A stretch of 9,353 nt of DNA, from NCBI GenBank assembly GCA_964404035.1, contig CAYOIT010000169.1:1-9353 (forward strand), given 5' to 3'. The stretch comes from CAMBRF01 sp964404035 (GTDB lineage Bacteria; Verrucomicrobiota; Kiritimatiellia; CAIKKV01; CAITUY01). Position 1 is the first letter of the stretch. Every line of letters starts with the position of its first letter. Under the pieces are notes generated by a model. It searched no databases and was not told the DNA's origin. It saw nothing but the letters and a program-made list of their open reading frames with translations. The position numbers and the translations under genes are program-made. Positions 1 through 5,864 of the stretch are shown piece by piece.

Positions 1-50
1 TGGGGCGTCACCATACTCGAGCACCCTTGAAAAAGCAATGCCGGCGGAAC

Positions 51-62
51 CGGCCGCGGCCG
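51..62. repeat. 12-base GC palindrome in the leader region
   Basis: CGGCCGCGGCCG is perfectly self-complementary. It lies upstream of the candidate promoter at 81-109. It could be the remnant of a 3' end hairpin of an upstream gene or a protein-binding site, but no T-run follows, and pure GC palindromes arise easily at this base composition. Function unknown. Confidence 0.3.
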
Positions 63-80
63 AATGGGGCGATTTGAACG

Positions 81-109
81 TTGACGGGATGCCGGGTGCT
101 GGTGATATT
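81..109 (+). promoter_or_regulatory. Candidate sigma70-type promoter for the TPR lipoprotein gene
   Basis: TTGACG (81-86, five of six matches to TTGACA) is followed after 17 bases by GATATT (104-109, four of six matches to TATAAT). The spacing is ideal, and the -10 region is an AT-rich island in a GC-rich leader. Transcription would start near 116, giving a leader of about 40 bases that contains the hairpin at 120-138. An alternative -10, TATTCT at 106-111, has a less favourable 19-base spacer. This is a sequence match only. Confidence 0.4.
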
Positions 110-119
110 CTCCACGCAT

Positions 120-138
120 CGCGCGGAACGGCCGCGCG
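120..138 (+). promoter_or_regulatory. GC-rich hairpin in the 5' leader
   Basis: CGCGCGG (120-126) and CCGCGCG (132-138) form a perfect 7-bp stem around a 5-base loop (AACGG). It sits 8 bases upstream of the AAGGAG ribosome-binding site (147-152) of the gene at 158. There is no following T-run, so it is not a standard terminator. It would lie at the extreme 5' end of a transcript from the promoter at 81-109 and could stabilise the mRNA or bind a regulator. Confidence 0.4.
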
Positions 139-157
139 GACCACATAAGGAGTCATC

Positions 158-1693
158 ATGCTGAGAAAGTCTGTATTGCTGGTATGTCTTGGCCTACTGG
201 GTTTGGTCGGGGTCTCCTGTCGGCAGTCACCCGATGTGGTGTATCAGAAGTCCGTCACCGAAGCGCAGACGCTCCTTGGACAGGGCGAGACCAACCGGGC
301 GGTGGGGGTCCTGCGAGGGCTTTTCGACAACAAGCGCTTCGCCATGTACCGTCCCAATCTGTTGAGTTCCATGCTTCAGTTTCAACTGGGTGCCGGCGAC
401 GTGGCGGGCGCTCAAAGCCTCTTTCTCGAAGTGGCCGACCGCGATCCTGTACTGGCCGCCTCCACGGTGGGAATGATCGAAGGCACCCTGTTGGCCCAGG
501 GTCAAAACGAGGAACTGGTGGCGTGGTGTGTGCGCCTCCAGGCGTATGCCTTTGAAGAAGGCGTCCTGATCAACCTGGCGGATCAGCATTTCCGGGCGCT
601 CGCCGCGGCGGGCAAGGGTGAGGAGATCCCGGCGGCCTTGATCGTCTACCTTGGAAAGTTGAAAGAAGGGGCAGCGCTGGGTCTGGCTCAAGGGCAGTTT
701 GGCAACGCCATGGGCGCCGGTCGGCCGGCCGATGCGGAGCGTATCATGGCGGCCATCGAGAAGCATGTCGCCGACTCCCCGCTGCGAAAAGGCGCATTGG
801 TGGGAATGAAGGTGGACTTGTTGATTGCCGGCAACGATGGTCCGGCTGCCGCCGCCTATCTGCGCAAGAACCTCGACCAGATTCCTGATGACAGTGCCGT
901 ACGCAATCTGCGAGTCATTGGCGATACGTTCATGAAGGCCGGTGATCTCGACGCCGCCGACGGCTTTGCCGGGTTTGTCCTGGAAAATGTCAAGGGACGT
1001 GCCGGTGTTCGTGAAGCGGCGGCGGCGGTGTGGGTGAAGACGGCGGAGAAGCGCGGTGGGATCCCCGTGTTGATCAATCGACTGGTGGAACTCAAGACTC
1101 TTGGGTTTACGCCCTCCTTCATTCTTGATCAGACAGACGGTGTCTACTCCCTGCTTCTGGATAAGGGGAAGAAAGAGGATTTCGGCCCTTTGTATGCGCT
1201 TTGTGACAGTTTTTACACCGCAGCCAACGATGAAGGCGTGAAGCGGCGCTTGATCGGGGTCCTCCTCGATCTCGGCTTCTATCTGGAAAAGTACGAGGAA
1301 TCACTGAAACTGGTCGAGACAGGGATGAAGGGATCCGATCCTGATCAGACGGCGATGCTCGTCTGGAAGATCAAGGGGCACCTGGCCCTTCAGAAGGGGC
1401 AGACACAGGAGGCCGTGAAGAATTTCCGTGAATTCATGGCGTGTATCGCCAAGGGGTCGGGGTATGACTTCGACCCGATCGACAATACGCGCGTGACCAA
1501 GGACATGATTCTGGGCCTCAATGCCAAGCGGATAGGGGACATCCTGGCGAAGGCCGGAGACCAGGCCGAAGCGTCCAAGGCTTATGCCGAAGCCCGCGAA
1601 GACTACGCGAAGGCTTTGAAAGAATTTCCTGATGCGAAGACGAAAGAACACCAGAAGATTCAAGTGCAGATGGCCGAAATTCCGGTGAAATAG
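158..1693 (+). CDS. TPR-like repeat lipoprotein
   Basis: Predicted cell-envelope lipoprotein of 511 residues, probably a protein-interaction scaffold; its exact role is not recognised. The N-terminus has a basic start (MLRK), a hydrophobic stretch (residues 5-20) and Cys21 in the context LVGVSC, which fits the loose prokaryotic lipoprotein pattern although Gly rather than Leu/Val/Ile is at -3. The remainder is almost all helical, with repeating 30-40 residue units of TPR character: about 27-58, 400-432 (LALQKGQTQEAVKNFREF) and 450-490 (GDQAEASKAYAEAREDYAKA). The start is set by AAGGAG (147-152) five bases before the ATG. It is followed by a 102-base spacer with an inverted repeat, so it is probably a transcription unit separate from nifU. 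Envelope TPR proteins often accompany pilus or secretion genes, but a link to the downstream motors is inference. Gene confidence is high; function confidence is low. Confidence 0.9.
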   Translation: MLRKSVLLVCLGLLGLVGVSCRQSPDVVYQKSVTEAQTLLGQGETNRAVGVLRGLFDNKRFAMYRPNLLSSMLQFQLGAGDVAGAQSLFLEVADRDPVLAASTVGMIEGTLLAQGQNEELVAWCVRLQAYAFEEGVLINLADQHFRALAAAGKGEEIPAALIVYLGKLKEGAALGLAQGQFGNAMGAGRPADAERIMAAIEKHVADSPLRKGALVGMKVDLLIAGNDGPAAAAYLRKNLDQIPDDSAVRNLRVIGDTFMKAGDLDAADGFAGFVLENVKGRAGVREAAAAVWVKTAEKRGGIPVLINRLVELKTLGFTPSFILDQTDGVYSLLLDKGKKEDFGPLYALCDSFYTAANDEGVKRRLIGVLLDLGFYLEKYEESLKLVETGMKGSDPDQTAMLVWKIKGHLALQKGQTQEAVKNFREFMACIAKGSGYDFDPIDNTRVTKDMILGLNAKRIGDILAKAGDQAEASKAYAEAREDYAKALKEFPDAKTKEHQKIQVQMAEIPVK

Positions 1694-1706
1694 AGACACG
1701 AGGAGA

Positions 1707-1773
1707 ACCCACCCCAGACCCCTTCCAGGAGGGGAACCGATGTGATCCCCTCCCTGGAGGGGAAGGGGCGGGT
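1707..1773. repeat. Large imperfect inverted repeat between the TPR gene and nifU
   Basis: The left arm (1707-1735) and right arm (1746-1773) pair over most of their length around a 10-base loop. Matching blocks are ACCC.CCCC with GGGG.GGGT, and CCCCT.CCAGG.AGGGGA with its complement, broken by a few bulges. Each arm also contains a smaller palindrome, the better being CCCCTCC-CT-GGAGGGG (1747-1762). No T-run follows, so it is not a textbook terminator. The architecture resembles dispersed REP-type or small non-autonomous repeats found between genes. Other copies cannot be tested from this window. Confidence 0.65.
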
Positions 1774-1795
1774 CAACCAACTGAAGCGAGGCAGT

Positions 1796-2650
1796 ATGTG
1801 GGAATACACTGACAGAGTGATGGATCATTTTCGCAATCCCCGAAATGTCGGGATTATCGAGGCGCCTGACGGCGTGGGAGAAGTGGGCTCGCTGGCTTGC
1901 GGCGATGCCTTGAAGCTCATGTTCAAACTGGACAAGGACGGACGCATCTCGGACGTGAAGTTCCAGACGTTCGGATGTGCCAGTGCCATTGCCTCCTCAT
2001 CGGCCCTCACGGAACTGGTCAAGGGGATGACTCTGGAAGAGGCGGCGAAGGTGACGAATCAGGACATCGCCACTTTCCTCGGGGGGCTGCCTGAGCAGAA
2101 GATGCACTGTTCCGTCATGGGCCGCGAAGCGCTGGAGGCGGCGATCGAGAACTATCGGAGCGGCAAGACGGAAAAGAAGATCCTTGCCGGAAAAGTGATC
2201 TGCAATTGTTTCGGCGTTACGGAGGAGGAGATCGAGCGCGTCGTGCGTGAGAACGGTCTTTCCACGGTGGAACAGGTCACCAACTACACCAAGGCCGGCG
2301 GTGGCTGCGGCAAATGCAAGGGCGACATTGCCCTGATTGTTGACCGGATTCGGGCCGAGCGCCTGGAAGCCGAACGCAAGACCGGTGTTCAGGCGGCTCC
2401 GCGCCGGATGACGGTGATGGAGAAGATCCGCCTGATCGAGCAGACCATCGAGCGCGAGATCCGCCCGATGCTGAAGAATGATGGCGGCGATATCGAACTG
2501 ATCGATGTGGAGGGCAATCGCGTCAAGGTGGCCCTCCGCGGCATGTGTGCCGGGTGTCAGGTGGCCCACTTCACGTTGAAGGATGTGGTGGAAGTCAAGT
2601 TGCGGGAATTCGTCTCGCGCGAACTCGTGGTAGAGGAGGTCCGGGAGTGA
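1796..2650 (+). CDS. NifU, Fe-S cluster assembly scaffold
   Basis: Three-domain NifU of 284 residues, a cytoplasmic scaffold that builds Fe-S clusters from iron and NifS-derived sulfur and passes them to target proteins. Residues 1-125 are the IscU-like domain with Cys35, Cys61 and Cys105 (GSLACGDAL, QTFGCASAIASSSAL, MHCSVMGREAL). Residues 133-180 are the BFD-like [2Fe-2S] domain with Cys136, Cys138, Cys171 and Cys174 (ICNCF, TKAGGGCGKC). Residues 207-284 are the Nfu domain with Cys251 and Cys254 (MCAGCQ). All nine family cysteines are present. It is shorter than the Azotobacter protein (about 312) mainly because the linker before the Nfu domain is short. The ATG at 1796 gives the standard start MWEYTDRVMDHF; GAGG at 1788-1791 is a weak ribosome site. 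An upstream GTG at 1742 would add 18 residues encoded by the inverted repeat and is unlikely. The stop overlaps the nifS start. Confidence 0.96.
   Translation: MWEYTDRVMDHFRNPRNVGIIEAPDGVGEVGSLACGDALKLMFKLDKDGRISDVKFQTFGCASAIASSSALTELVKGMTLEEAAKVTNQDIATFLGGLPEQKMHCSVMGREALEAAIENYRSGKTEKKILAGKVICNCFGVTEEEIERVVRENGLSTVEQVTNYTKAGGGCGKCKGDIALIVDRIRAERLEAERKTGVQAAPRRMTVMEKIRLIEQTIEREIRPMLKNDGGDIELIDVEGNRVKVALRGMCAGCQVAHFTLKDVVEVKLREFVSRELVVEEVRE
2634..2639 (+). promoter_or_regulatory. Ribosome-binding site that fixes the nifS GTG start
   Basis: AGGAGG lies seven bases before GTG 2647, inside the last codons of nifU. Together with the alignment of VKTVYLDNNATT to NifS N-termini, it supports a GTG start rather than the in-frame ATG at 2545, which would add 34 unrelated residues. 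Confidence 0.8.
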
Positions 2651-3804
2651 AGACCGTCTATCTGGACAACAATGCGACGACAGCTGTGGCGCCTGAAGTC
2701 AGGGAGATCATGGACCCCTTCTTTGGGGATCTATGGGGGAACCCGTCCAGCATGCACACGTTTGGCGGGCAGATCAGGAAGCACATCGAGCACGCCCGGC
2801 AACAGGTGGCCACGCTTCTTCATGCTGAGCCGTCCGAGATTATCTTCACCAGTTGCGGGACTGAAAGCGACAACGCCGCCATTCGCGGGGCTGCCGAGGC
2901 GGTGGGGCCGCGAGTGAACGTGATCACGAGCCGGGTGGAGCATCCGGCCGTGCTGGGACCTTGCCGGTACCTGGGCGAACGTGGACACCGGGAGTTTGAG
3001 GTGGGCGTGGACGCCGCGGGGCAACTTGACACGGTACAACTGGGCGAGTACCTGCGCGAGGGGCCGGCGGTGGTCAGCCTGATGTGGGCGAATAATGAAA
3101 CCGGGGTGGTGTTTCCGATTCCGGAGATCGCCGCCATGGTCAAGGCTGCCGGCGGAATATTTCATACCGATGCGGTTCAGGCCGCAGGAAAACTGCCGAT
3201 CGACGTTAAGGCGGTCCCTGTGGACCTGCTCTCCTTATCGGGGCACAAACTGCATGCGCCGAAGGGGATCGGGGCTCTCTACATTCGCAAGGGAACGAGG
3301 GTGAAGCCTTTCATGCTGGGTGGCCATCAGGAGGATAACCGGCGGGCGGGTACCGAAAATGTGCCCTACATCGTCGGTCTTGGAAAGGCGTGCGAACTGG
3401 CCCTGGCGCATGCGGCTGAGGACGCGGGTCGGATGGCCGCCTTACGCGACCGCCTGCAAGCCGGGTTACTGGCCTCCTGCCCTGATACTCGGGTCAACGG
3501 GGATGTTCATCACCGTCTTCCGAACACCTTGAATATCAGCTTCGAATACATTGAAGGGGAGTCCATTCTATACATGGCGAGCGATGTTGGCATCGCCGCC
3601 TCATCCGGTTCAGCCTGCACGTCGGGTTCCTTGGAGCCGTCGCATGTGCTGCGGGCGATGGGCGTGCCTTTCACGGCGGTGCATGGCTCGGTGCGCTTCA
3701 GTTTGAGTCGCTACACGACCGCGGAGGATATCGATCATACCCTGAAAAGCCTGCCGCCGATTGTCAGCCGACTCCGCGCCATCTCGCCTTTTGTGCGGAA
3801 ATGA
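2647..3804 (+). CDS. NifS cysteine desulfurase
   Basis: PLP-dependent cysteine desulfurase of 385 residues, converting L-cysteine to L-alanine and leaving a persulfide for transfer to NifU. The N-terminus VYLDNNATT is typical of the family. PLP-site features are VEHPAVL, MWANNETG, HTDAVQ and the Schiff-base lysine Lys201 in LSGHKLHAPKG. Cys324 in SSGSACTSGSLEPSHV is the persulfide-forming residue, in the short SSGSACTSG loop of the NifS/IscS class. The C-terminal RFSLSRYTT block is also present. Similarity to Azotobacter NifS runs through the whole length, with very close numbering of the two key residues. Translation starts at GTG, overlapping the nifU stop (GTGA); the stop overlaps the next ATG (ATGA). 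This indicates one mRNA and coupled translation. No nitrogenase genes are visible, so general Fe-S assembly is as likely as a nitrogen-fixation role. Confidence 0.96.
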   Translation: MKTVYLDNNATTAVAPEVREIMDPFFGDLWGNPSSMHTFGGQIRKHIEHARQQVATLLHAEPSEIIFTSCGTESDNAAIRGAAEAVGPRVNVITSRVEHPAVLGPCRYLGERGHREFEVGVDAAGQLDTVQLGEYLREGPAVVSLMWANNETGVVFPIPEIAAMVKAAGGIFHTDAVQAAGKLPIDVKAVPVDLLSLSGHKLHAPKGIGALYIRKGTRVKPFMLGGHQEDNRRAGTENVPYIVGLGKACELALAHAAEDAGRMAALRDRLQAGLLASCPDTRVNGDVHHRLPNTLNISFEYIEGESILYMASDVGIAASSGSACTSGSLEPSHVLRAMGVPFTAVHGSVRFSLSRYTTAEDIDHTLKSLPPIVSRLRAISPFVRK

Positions 3805-4583
3805 TTGTTGATTTCCACGCCCATGCCTTCCCCGATGCCATCGCGCCACGAGCGATGGCGCGGCTGGAGTTGGAACACTGTAAGGCGAAACATGACGGAA
3901 CGGTCTCAGGACTGCTTCGTTCGATGGACCGGGCCGGGATTGACAAGGCCGTCGTCTGTTCCATCGCGACGAAGCCCGAGCAGTTTGCGCCCATCCTCAG
4001 GTGGTCGCGCGCCGTGGCGTCCGACCGTCTGATTCCTTTTGCCTCAGTTCATCCGTCCGATCCTGATGCGGTGGCGCGGATACGCGAGGTGAAGGAGTCG
4101 GGATTGAAGGGGATCAAGCTGCATCCCTACTACCAGGACTTCGATCTTGGGGACGAACGGCTGGATTCCTTCTATCAAGCGATCGCCGACAGCGGTCTGG
4201 TCCTGGTATCGCATACGGGGTACGACATGGCCTTCCCGCAAGACCAGCGGGCGGCCCCGCTGAAGAGCCTGCGCCTCACCAGCCGATTTCCCCCTCTTCG
4301 TTTTGTAGCCACTCATTTCGGCGCCTGGCAGGACTGGGATGAAGTGGAACGGCAGCTGATCGGGAAGCCTTTGACGCTGGAAATCTCGTTGACGCTCGAA
4401 TACCTGTCGTCCGAGGTGGTCCGACGGATGATCCTGGCGCATCCGTTTGATCGGGTGCTTTTCGGCACAGACTCACCGTGGGGCGACTCGTTGGAGGCCC
4501 TCCAGCGTTTGCGGGCGCTCGAACTCGATGATGTTCTTTTCAGGAAGATTTCCTGGGAGAATGCGATGCGCCTGCTGGCATGA
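3801..4583 (+). CDS. Amidohydrolase-2 family metal-dependent hydrolase
   Basis: Cytoplasmic TIM-barrel hydrolase of 260 residues, probably of the Amidohydro_2 family (relatives include ACMSD-type decarboxylases). Metal-site candidates occur in the family order: His6 and His8 (FHAHAFPD), His108 (KLHPYYQDF), His138 (SHTGYD), His172 (THFGAW) and Asp224 (GTDSPWGD). The last is the characteristic C-terminal Asp motif. It is compact for the family, which commonly runs 270-340 residues, but no core motif is missing. The substrate cannot be read from the sequence. The start ATG overlaps the nifS stop by four bases (ATGA), so it is almost certainly co-translated with nifUS. Its own stop overlaps the ATG of a 60-codon ORF. 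Why a hydrolase of this kind sits between Fe-S assembly and pilus genes is unknown. Confidence 0.9.
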   Translation: MIVDFHAHAFPDAIAPRAMARLELEHCKAKHDGTVSGLLRSMDRAGIDKAVVCSIATKPEQFAPILRWSRAVASDRLIPFASVHPSDPDAVARIREVKESGLKGIKLHPYYQDFDLGDERLDSFYQAIADSGLVLVSHTGYDMAFPQDQRAAPLKSLRLTSRFPPLRFVATHFGAWQDWDEVERQLIGKPLTLEISLTLEYLSSEVVRRMILAHPFDRVLFGTDSPWGDSLEALQRLRALELDDVLFRKISWENAMRLLA

Positions 4584-4762
4584 GTCAATTAGTGGAAGAT
4601 GAGGACACGGTGCAGGTTTCTCTGGTTGACGGGATTGCCCCGATTGATGTATCAATTTCGATAGGTATGGCCGACAATACTTCTAGCATTTGTGCGAAGA
4701 CGCCTATCTTCCAGCGGGATTCTGATCCATTCACTCGATTTGCTGGAGGATTGTGCCCATGA
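4580..4762 (+). CDS. Possible small ORF (60 residues), unknown
   Basis: This ORF exactly fills the gap between the amidohydrolase and pilT. Its ATG overlaps the amidohydrolase stop (ATGA, 4580-4583), and its TGA overlaps the pilT ATG (ATGA, 4759-4762). Both junctions repeat the style of the rest of the cluster, favouring a real coupled gene. Against it: 27 of 60 codons end in G or C (45%), compared with 25 of the first 36 codons after the pilT start (69%). There is no clear ribosome site, and I recognise no domain, signal peptide or membrane segment. The product would be acidic at the N-terminus (SQLVEDEDT) with two cysteines (SICAK, GLCP). The alternative is a non-coding promoter region. Treat as hypothetical. 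Confidence 0.35.
   Translation: MSQLVEDEDTVQVSLVDGIAPIDVSISIGMADNTSSICAKTPIFQRDSDPFTRFAGGLCP
4626..4655 (+). promoter_or_regulatory. Weak candidate promoter for pilT and the secretin gene
   Basis: TTGACG (4626-4631) is followed after 18 bases by TATCAA (4650-4655, four of six matches to TATAAT). It lies in the only clearly AT-richer part of the window, about 100 bases before the pilT start. The -35 hexamer is the same as at 81-86. If real, it would give the pilus genes their own promoter and argue against the 60-codon ORF. The match is weak. Confidence 0.25.
4745..4749 (+). promoter_or_regulatory. Ribosome-binding site deciding the pilT start
   Basis: GGAGG lies nine bases before ATG 4759 but only three bases before the in-frame GTG 4753. 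The ATG is therefore the better start and yields MKVLEHLLESMCKRGASDL. Confidence 0.65.
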
Positions 4763-5847
4763 AGGTATTGGAGCATCTTCTCGAGTCCATGTGCAAGCGA
4801 GGGGCCTCAGACCTTTTGCTGACAGTGGGAATGCCTCCCCAGTTTCGCGTGAATGGGGTGATGGAACCGTTTCAGATGGAACCGATTGACGCGGCCACGC
4901 TGGAGCGGATCGCCTTCAGCGTGTTGGGCGAGGCTCGTATGGAGCGGCTTCGAGCCGATAAGAGTGTCGATTATTCCAAAGGCTACGAGGGGCTGAGTCG
5001 TTTTCGCTTCAATTTCTTTTACCAGCGCGATTCGATTGCGGCGGCGGTTCGGCAGATCCCCTTTGTGATTCCTCCGTTCGAGGATTTGGGGTTGCCCGAG
5101 ATCGTGAAGCAGTTCGCCGTACGTCCGTGCGGGTTGGTGTTGATCACGGGGCCGGCGGGCAGTGGGAAGTCGACGACGTTGGCGGCGATGCTGAACTACA
5201 TCAACGAGACGCGTCGCCTGCACATCGTCTGCATCGAAGATCCGATCGAATACCTGCATCATCACAAGCAAAGCGTCATCAATCAGCGTGAAATCGGGGC
5301 CGATGCCCATTCCTTCAGCGATGCGTTGCGCAGCGTGTTCCGGCAATCGCCCGATGTGATCATGGTGGGGGAAATGCGGGATCTGGAGACGATGCAATTG
5401 GCCCTCAGTCTCGCGGAGACGGGTCACTTGATTCTGGCGACTCTTCACACCCAGGATTCCACCCATGCCATCAACCGCATTGTGGACGTGTTCCCGCCCG
5501 CCCAGCAGCAGCAGATCTATGCCCAGTTGGCCATGGTCCTGGTCGGGGTAGTTTCCCAGCAACTGTTGATCACCAAGGATCGCTCTCGGCGTGTTCTGGC
5601 GTGTGAAGTGATGAACGTCAACAACGCGATCCGTCATCTCATCCGCGAGATGCAGGTGCAGCAGGTCTATTCGGTGGTCCAGACCGGGCGTTCCGAGGGG
5701 ATGATCACCATGAACGACTCGCTCAAGGAGCTTTGCGATCGAGGACTGGTGGACGGGGAAACCGCCCTGAGTCGTTCGCCGCGGGCGAAGGACCTGGCCC
5801 GAATGTTGATGTTACCGGTGAAGAATGGAAAAGGGGAGAGGCAATGA
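4759..5847 (+). CDS. PilT-type pilus retraction ATPase
   Basis: Hexameric cytoplasmic ATPase of 362 residues that powers type IV pilus retraction at the inner membrane. The N-terminal PAS-like domain (about 1-100) begins with MCKRGASDLLLTVGMPPQFR, matching the family's ASDLHL-type opening. The RecA-like domain has Walker A GPAGSGKST from 131, Asp box CIEDPIEYLHH, Walker B DVIMVGEMRDLET (199-211) and His box HLILATLHT (223-231). The retraction-specific motif is present as AIRHLIRE (290-297) in place of the usual AIRNLIRE, followed by QTGRSEGMITMNDSLKEL. This motif separates it from assembly ATPases. Length is slightly above the usual 340-350. Walker A has Ala where Thr is common (GPTGSGKST), a conservative-looking change. 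The start follows from GGAGG at 4745-4749. The stop overlaps an ATG at 5844, coupling it to the secretin gene. Confidence 0.94.
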   Translation: MKVLEHLLESMCKRGASDLLLTVGMPPQFRVNGVMEPFQMEPIDAATLERIAFSVLGEARMERLRADKSVDYSKGYEGLSRFRFNFFYQRDSIAAAVRQIPFVIPPFEDLGLPEIVKQFAVRPCGLVLITGPAGSGKSTTLAAMLNYINETRRLHIVCIEDPIEYLHHHKQSVINQREIGADAHSFSDALRSVFRQSPDVIMVGEMRDLETMQLALSLAETGHLILATLHTQDSTHAINRIVDVFPPAQQQQIYAQLAMVLVGVVSQQLLITKDRSRRVLACEVMNVNNAIRHLIREMQVQQVYSVVQTGRSEGMITMNDSLKELCDRGLVDGETALSRSPRAKDLARMLMLPVKNGKGERQ

Positions 5848-5853
5848 CTATAA

Positions 5854-5859
5854 AAGGAG
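5854..5859 (+). promoter_or_regulatory. Ribosome-binding site for the secretin gene
   Basis: AAGGAG stands five bases before ATG 5865. A competing start at ATG 5844 overlaps the pilT stop (ATGA) and has GGAG at 5835-5838 five bases before it. The two differ by only seven residues (MTIKGDC), and both keep the signal peptide. Confidence 0.55.
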
Positions 5860-5864
5860 ACTGC

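Noticed and set aside
227..766. Antisense open frame (179 codons) opposite the lipoprotein gene
   Set aside because: No recognisable motif, and the + strand gene has a signal peptide, ribosome site and TPR-like repeats.
1707..1773. Insertion sequence remnant with transposase
   Set aside because: The element is only 67 bases with no coding capacity, and I could not see a flanking target duplication.
1742..1795. GTG start giving NifU 18 extra residues
   Set aside because: The extension is encoded by the inverted repeat, and NifU proteins normally begin at the residue encoded by ATG 1796.
2545..2646. ATG start giving NifS 34 extra residues
   Set aside because: It would overlap the conserved NifU C-terminal domain. 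GTG 2647 has AGGAGG seven bases upstream and matches the NifS N-terminus.
4807..5637. Long antisense open frame (276 codons) opposite pilT
   Set aside because: Its span lies wholly within the motif-confirmed pilT gene, and the translation shows no recognisable domain. Long shadow frames are common opposite GC-rich genes.
5733..5843. Upstream start for the secretin
   Set aside because: It lies within pilT, would bury the signal peptide 44 residues in, and two better starts with ribosome sites exist at 5844 and 5865.
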